Made by a program: the position numbers and the translations under genes
Notes under the pieces: model-generated
What the model was told of the DNA's origin: nothing
Databases searched by the model: none
Seen by the model: the letters and a program-made list of their open reading frames with translations, nothing else
NCBI RefSeq assembly: GCF_000829455.1
Contig: NZ_JXAK01000053.1
Location: 1 to 49,689, forward strand
Reading direction: 5' to 3'
DNA: 49,689 nucleotides
Origin: Gordoniibacillus kamchatkensis
GTDB taxonomy: Bacteria > Bacillota > Bacilli > Paenibacillales > NBRC-103111
Shown: piece by piece, positions 45,245-49,689 of the stretch
Layout: every line of letters starts with the position of its first letter
Position numbering within the stretch: the stretch's first letter is position 1

Positions 45245-47489
45245 ATGGCGGGTAACGAAACTGCTGCGGATCCTAAGCTCAGCAAGGACGAGCTGCGCGC
45301 GGTCAAAATGGAGCTGTCGGACGAGCAGGCGGCCCAAATCCGCGAACGCATCATGAAGCAGCTCGCCGCGGAGCTCGGCATCGGGCAGTCCCGCGTCAAG
45401 ACGGCGGTGGAGCTGCTTGACGAAGGCAATACGGTGCCGTTCATCGCGCGCTACCGCAAGGAAATGACGGGGGAGCTCGATGAGACGCAGCTGCGCGACA
45501 TTGAGGAGCGGCTGCAATATTTGCGCAACTTGGAAGACCGCAAGCTGGAAGTGATCCGGCTCATCGGCGAGCAAGGCAAGCTGACCGGCGAGCTGCGGAC
45601 GGCTATCGAGCAATCGGCGAAGCTGCAGGAGGTCGAGGATCTGTATCGGCCGTACCGGCAAAAGCGCAAGACGCGGGCCAGCGTCGCCAAGGAAAAAGGC
45701 CTCGAGCCGCTCGCCGAGTGGATCGTCTCGCAGCCTCGCAGAGGATCGCTGCAAGAAGAGGCCGCGCGTTACGTAAACGCCGACAAAGGCGTGGCAACCG
45801 CCGACGAGGCGGTGCAAGGGGCGATGGACATTATCGCCGAGCAGATCGCCGACGACGCCAAAGTACGGGCGTGGGTGCGCCGCTATACGCACGACCACGG
45901 CGTGCTGCAGACGGAGGCGAAAGACAAGTCGGCGGAGTCGGTATACGAAATGTACTACGAGTACCAGGAGCCTGTTCGCAGGCTGCCGCCGCACCGTGTG
46001 CTGGCCATCAATCGCGGGGAACGGGAAGAGGTGCTTAAAGTTCGCCTCGAAGTGCCGGAAGAGCGCATTCATGAATACATAACGAAGCAGTACGTGCGTC
46101 CCGAATCCGTTGTCAGGGAGACGCTGCTGGCAGTGGTGGAAGACGCGTATAAACGCCTCATTGCCCCGTCCATCGAGCGCGAAGTGCGCGCGCGAGTGAC
46201 GGAGCGGGCGGAGGAGCATGCGATTCAAATTTTTGCCGAGAACTTGCGCTAATTTGCTGCTCCAGGCGCCGGTCAAGGGCAAGGTCGTGCTCGGCGTCGA
46301 CCCGGCGTACCGGACAGGCTGCAAGCTGGCCGTCGTAGACGCGACCGGCAAAATGCTGGAAATTGCCGTCACATACCCGACGCCGCCGAACAACAAGGTG
46401 GAGGAAGCGAAAGCGAAAATCAAAGCGTTGATCGCCAAATACGGCGTTGATCTGATCGTCATCGGCAATGGTACGGCATCCCGCGAGACCGAGCAGTTTA
46501 TCGCCGGATTGATTGCCGAGGTGAAAGAGCGCAAGCTGCAGTACCTGATCGTCAGCGAAGCGGGCGCGTCCGTCTATTCGGCGTCGAAGCTCGCGCAGCA
46601 GGAATTCCCGGACCTCGACGTCGCCGAGCGCAGCGCGATTTCGATCGCGCGCCGGCTTCAGGATCCGCTCGCCGAGCTCGTCAAAATCGAGCCGAAGGCG
46701 GTCGGCGTCGGCCAATACCAGCACGACGTGGCGCAGAAGCGTCTCGAAGAAAGCCTTAAGGTTGTCGTCGAATCGGCGGTCAACCATGTCGGCGTCGATC
46801 TCAATACGGCGTCGCCGTCGCTCTTGTCCTATGTATCCGGGGTGAACGCGACGACCGCAAAAAACATCGTCAAATACCGCGAGGAAAACGGCGCCTTCGC
46901 CGACCGCCAGCAGCTGCAGAAAGTGCCGCGCCTCGGTGCCAAAACGTTCGAGCAGTGCGTCGGCTTCCTGCGCATCCCCGGCAGCCGCAATCCGCTCGAC
47001 AACACGCCGATCCACCCGGAATCGTACGGCGTCGTCGACCGGCTGTTCCGCGAGCTGGGGCTTGAGCTGAGCCAGCTCGGCACGCCGGAGCTGAAGGAGA
47101 AGCTGCAGCGCCTGGGGCCCGAGCAGCTGGCGCCGAAGCTCGGCGTCGGCGTGCCGACGCTGCGCGACATTTTGGACAGCCTGCAGCGGCCGGGTCGCGA
47201 CCCGCGGGAGGAGCTGGAGGGGCCGATTTTCCGCTCGGACGTGCTGCAGCTCGAAGATTTGACGCCGGGCATGGAGCTCAAAGGCACGGTCCGCAACGTC
47301 ATCGATTTCGGCGCTTTCGTCGACATCGGCATTAAGAACGACGGGCTCGTCCACATCTCGCAGCTGAGCGACAAGTTCGTCAAACACCCGATGGACGTCG
47401 TTTCCGTCGGCGATACGGTCACCGTCTGGGTGCTCGGCGTCGATCCGAAGAAAGGGCGCGTCAGTCTGACGATGAAGCGTCCGAACTAA
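45245..47489 (+). CDS. tex: Tex-family transcription accessory protein with S1 domain (frameshifted near 46250)
   Basis: RNA-binding protein (B. subtilis YdcI). The N-terminal half (TVPFIARYRKEMTGELDETQ, VEDLYRPYRQKRKTRA) is the Tex helical region. The text AACTTGCGCTAATTTGCTG has an extra T at 46250; without it the protein reads AENLRNLLLQAPVKGKVVLG and continues. Further parts are the YqgF-like nuclease fold (VLGVDPAYRTGCKLAVVDAT), helix-hairpin-helix repeats (LNTASPSLLSYVSGVNATTA) and the S1 domain (GMELKGTVRNVIDFGAFVDI) ending VSLTMKRPN. Repaired length about 747, normal. RBS GAGAGGAG. Confidence 0.95.
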
Positions 47490-47509
47490 CGGCGGAGCCC
47501 GTAACGAAT

Positions 47510-47566
47510 AAAGCAGATGGAGCATGACCGGCGCGCTTGTCGCCGGCCGTCGCTTCATCTGCTTTT
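47510..47566. terminator. Bidirectional terminator between tex and cmpA
   Basis: AAAGCAGATG / CATCTGCTTT outer arms and ACCGGCG / CGCCGG inner arms, followed by TTTT. Serves tex (+) and cmpA (-), which converge here. Confidence 0.85.
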
Positions 47567-47580
47567 CGCATGCTATCGAA

Positions 47581-47738
47581 TTAGTGCAACTGCGGATTGG
47601 GGCTGAGTTCCGAGGACTCCTCCGACTCAGGCGCAAACCGGGTGCGGTAAAAAAACCAGCTGTCGTTCAAGAGCTGAATTTGCCGGCGGTTCTTGTTGTA
47701 GACGCCCGCATGAGCTGATTGCACAGCCATTGCGGCAT
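47581..47738 (-). CDS. cmpA: Cortex morphogenetic protein CmpA (frameshifted near 47701)
   Basis: Small sporulation protein that links spore coat and cortex assembly. On the minus strand, ATG at 47738 follows AAAAGGGG and reads MPQWLCNQLMRA. One missing T (GCGTCTAC for GCGTTCTAC, near 47701) hides the rest; with it the protein reads FYNKNRRQIQLLNDSWFFYR and ends SPNPQLH, about 52 residues. The KNRRxIxLLNxxWFFYR core is how I recognise CmpA (from memory), and the place between tex and a SprT gene is the same as in B. subtilis. The longer tail is acidic. Confidence 0.8.
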
Positions 47739-47916
47739 GGCGGCCATCCCCTTTTCTGCCTGACTGATAACAGCATATGGGGCAGCCGGGCTCCGTGTGC
47801 ATGGCTGGCGCAACAATTTAACGGCGGACGTTTTCAGAAATCTTTCAGCGTCCTTTCATGAGCAATTCAGATGGAGGAGATAGTATAGAGACAAACATAG
47901 CAGGGGAGAACCATCT

Positions 47917-48524
47917 ATGAAAATCAATCGTTCCGTTCTCATTCCGGCCTTTGTGCTCGTGCTCGCGAGCGTATTGCTGGCGGCCTATTCCTTTTATGCC
48001 CGGTCCCACGGCCAGCATCCGTTACCGCCGCAGGGCGGCCGGCATCCTCTGCCTGCGGCTGGCGGCCAGCTTCCGCGGCGGAAGGAAGAGTTCGAACCGT
48101 TCAAGCTGTCGGCACGCTGGCTATTGTTTGCGGTGCGGTCAGCTTCTCCTGGTTTGCGTTCAAGAAAAAGCTGGCTTCCCCGCTAAAGTGGGTCAAGCTG
48201 CTAAGCAAGTCGCTGTACAAAATCCACACGTTCACCGGCTGGGCCGCGCTCGTTCTGATCGTCGTTCACGGAGGCTATTATCTCTTTACGAAGCTTAACG
48301 ACGACAAGATCTTTACGGGGCTAGCATCCTTTCTTATTTTGGGCGGCTTGGCTTTGTACGGCTGGCTGCTCAAGCGTTCGCGCCATAAACTCATCCGCAA
48401 AATTCATTTCGTGTTAAGCTTGATCTGGATTCCCGTTCTCCTGCTGCATGCAGGCGGGTCTGTCATCGGAACAGCCGTAGCGACCGTTCTGATCTGGGCG
48501 CGATACGGATCGCGGAGAAAATGA
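47917..48524 (+). CDS. Four-to-five-helix membrane protein with conserved histidines (frameshifted near 48113)
   Basis: RBS GGGGAG before the ATG. An N-terminal signal-like helix (LIPAFVLVLASVLLAAYSFY) is followed by a proline/glycine-rich segment. The frame then breaks in CTGTCGGCACGCTGG; one extra base restores ATLAIVCGAVSFSWFAFKKK and the rest, for about 202 residues. Four later helices carry paired His motifs YKIHTFTGW, VVHGGYY, RKIHFVLSL and LLLHAGG. Such His pairs on adjacent helices are typical of b-type heme proteins related to ferric reductase and cytochrome b561, so a heme-binding redox protein is plausible. Not further named. Confidence 0.65.
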
Positions 48525-48560
48525 TCGTACGCAAAGCCCAAGCCCAAAACGAGTGACGGG

Positions 48561-48605
48561 AAAAGGCCCGCATTCCGCCGGATTGAGGCGGATGCAAGCC
48601 TTTAT
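48561..48605. terminator. Hairpin terminator between converging genes
   Basis: AAAGGC...GCCTTT outer arms and GCATTCCGCC / GGCGGATGC inner arms, with A and T runs outside. Serves the membrane-protein gene (+) and the hypothetical gene (-). Confidence 0.75.
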
Positions 48606-48621
48606 TGTGCCGATGCTTAAC

Positions 48622-48974
48622 CTATTCGAGTTCTTCTTCGTACCACTGCTCAAGCTGCGCTTGCAGGGCGCGAATTTCCGTCAGCAGCGAGATGAGCGGG
48701 TACGACCGCTCTTCGATGGCGGAGAACGAGCGCTCGAGCTCGTTCATGTAGTCCAGGCCGGGCACGACGCGCAGCGCCGTGCGACCGGCTCGAGCCCCTC
48801 GCATTCGGCGACGACTTCGGCGAGCGGCGGCACGCTCTTGGCGGTCAGCTTCGTCAGCTCTTTGTGCAGGCGCTGGTGCAAAGCGGTCAGCTGGTACAGA
48901 TGCGTCGCCGGGAATTCGACCGCGGCCGGCGCGGCATTTTGCAGATGCAAGATGGCGTATTTGAATTTGGACAT
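48622..48974 (-). CDS. Hypothetical helical protein (frameshifted near 48782)
   Basis: ATG at 48974 lies 10 bases after GGAG. The N-terminal part MSKFKYAILHLQNAAPAAVE and LYQLTALHQRLHKELTKLTA is one frame; one missing base near 48782 hides the continuation (VPGLDYMNELERSFSAIEER, LISLLTEIRALQAQLEQWYE). Repaired length about 117. Helical, soluble, no motif. The two halves fit as one compact protein and the join falls between matching hydrophobic patterns, so I treat it as one gene. Family not recognised. It is divergent from the SprT gene. Confidence 0.65.
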
Positions 48975-49083
48975 AAGGACATGTCTCCTCCGCGAGATCA
49001 ACTACTTGACAGTGTAGCCCATTGCGGTGGCATAATTCAAGTAGATTGCCGCGTGGGACAGCGGTTAAGGGGGCACAGCATAC

Positions 49084-49566
49084 ATGGATGACAAGGAGCT
49101 GCAAGCTTGGGTGGAGCGCGTCTCGCTCGCTTCGTTCGGGCTGCCGTTCCGGCACAAGGCGCGCTTCAACCGGCGGCTGCGGTCGACGGGAGGGCGCTAT
49201 TTTACCCATTCCCATGACATCGAGATCAGCCCCGCCCAGCTCGAGGCGTTCGGCGCGGACGAGGTCGAGAAAATCATCAAGCACGAATTATGCCATTATC
49301 ATCTGCACATTCTAAAACGGGGCTACAGGCATCGCGACGCCGATTTCAAGCAATGGCTGAAACGGGTGGGCGGCTCCCGCTACTGCCGCACGCTGCCGGA
49401 CCGCGCTGTCCCGAAGCGCCTGCCATACCGGTACAAGCTCGTCTGCGGGCGCTGCGGGACCGAGTATTTGCGGAAAAGGAAGCTGGACGTGCGGAAGTAC
49501 GTCTGTGGCAAATGTCGGGGAAAGCTGCAATCGTATACACTTGACTTAAGGTCTGAAACTGAATAA
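49084..49566 (+). CDS. ydcK: SprT-family zinc protein (YdcK-like)
   Basis: 160 residues. MDDKELQAWVERVSLASFGL, HARFN-like region and EKIIKHELCHYHLHILKRGY with the HExxH motif (HELCH) mark a SprT-like metallopeptidase fold. The C-terminal zinc ribbon has CGRCG and CGKC pairs (KLVCGRCGTEYLRKRKLD, YVCGKCRGKL). Some family members in bacteria are of unknown substrate. Position after tex/cmpA and before tRNA-Asn matches ydcK of B. subtilis. Confidence 0.93.
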   Translation: MDDKELQAWVERVSLASFGLPFRHKARFNRRLRSTGGRYFTHSHDIEISPAQLEAFGADEVEKIIKHELCHYHLHILKRGYRHRDADFKQWLKRVGGSRYCRTLPDRAVPKRLPYRYKLVCGRCGTEYLRKRKLDVRKYVCGKCRGKLQSYTLDLRSETE

Positions 49567-49581
49567 AATTAAAACTGTTCT

Positions 49582-49657
49582 TCTCCGATAGCTCAGTCGG
49601 TAGAGCACTCGACTGTTAATCGAGTTGTCACAGGTTCGAGTCCTGTTCGGGGAGCCA
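49582..49657 (+). tRNA. tRNA-Asn (anticodon GTT)
   Basis: 76 bases with encoded CCA. Acceptor TCTCCGA / TCGGGGA, D arm GCTCAGTCGGTAGAGC, anticodon stem CTCGA/TCGAG with loop CTGTTAA (anticodon GTT), T arm ACAGG-TTCGAGT-CCTGT, discriminator G. All stems close with one G-T pair in the acceptor. Confidence 0.98.
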
Positions 49658-49665
49658 TTTTCTAT

Positions 49666-49689
49666 GGAGAGATACCCAAGTGGCTCAAG
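49666..49689 (+). tRNA. tRNA-Ser, 5' part only (cut by window end)
   Basis: GGAGAGATACCCAAGTGGCT is the start of a class II tRNA: acceptor arm then D arm. The TACCCAAGTGGCT sequence is that of serine tRNAs. The anticodon lies beyond the window. B. subtilis has tRNA-Asn then tRNA-Ser at the same place. Confidence 0.85.

Noticed and set aside
45164-47636. Two long minus-strand frames (456 and 492 residues) opposite tex
   Set aside because: Composition artefacts rich in Arg, Leu and His; tex on the plus strand has all its domains.

Overview
The window looks like chromosome of a spore-forming, SLH-type S-layer Firmicute of the Paenibacillaceae (Paenibacillus, Cohnella or a close relative). The grounds are GC-rich housekeeping DNA, many GTG/TTG starts behind strong GGAGG sites, a CIRCE-controlled groESL operon, an SLH-domain surface protein, a sporulation cortex gene (cmpA), and two blocks that follow Bacillus subtilis gene order: ydiF-moaC-tatA-tatC-groES-groEL on the left and ydcC-alr-mazE-mazF-tex-cmpA-sprT-tRNA on the right. 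The genus assignment is inference.

Layout. 1-10.2 kb: an ABC-F ATPase (minus strand, cut by the window edge), a membrane HD-GYP protein, 5-formyl-THF cyclo-ligase, three molybdopterin genes (moaC, moaB, a moeA-like gene), tatA-tatC and groES-groEL. 10.2-14.1 kb: an accessory stretch with a Phd-Uma2 fusion behind a repeat-rich operator, a stand-alone ssb, a secreted coiled-coil protein behind a promoter plus attenuator-like leader, an Sm-like glycine-rich protein and a solitary APS kinase (cysC). 14.2-39.3 kb: a surface-glycan (S-layer glycosylation type) locus. It holds an SLH protein, an O-antigen-ligase/TPR protein, an ABC-2 exporter (wzm/wzt), a PAPS-type sulfotransferase with a long C-terminal coiled coil, several glycosyltransferases, a lipid-linked-sugar module (polyprenyl-P glycosyltransferase, DUF2304, small EamA protein, two GT-C-like membrane proteins), a methyltransferase, an LhgO-like oxidoreductase, dTDP-sugar genes and a WcaJ/WsfP-type priming transferase. 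DNA from about 18.6 to 32.5 kb is far richer in A+T than either flank, which suggests transfer. 39.3-42.6 kb: an acyltransferase and a 42-residue membrane protein bracketed by two near-identical terminator hairpins, then a YdcC-like lipoprotein with a large repeat insert. 43.0-49.7 kb: alr, mazEF, tex, cmpA, a His-containing membrane protein, a small hypothetical gene, sprT, tRNA-Asn and the start of a tRNA-Ser.

How the genes may work together: CysC can make PAPS, the sulfotransferase could cap a growing glycan and its coiled coil could set chain length, the C-terminal domain of Wzt could read the cap, Wzm/Wzt would export, and the ligase/TPR protein could transfer glycan to an SLH protein. 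The module at 26.6-32.5 kb could add side sugars outside the membrane. This is a hypothesis built on domain order.

Twelve genes, including groEL and tex, are each broken by one or two single-base length changes (thirteen in total), several of them in homopolymer runs. In every case one added or removed base restores a full-length product. I read these as consensus errors in the sequence and annotate the genes across the breaks.
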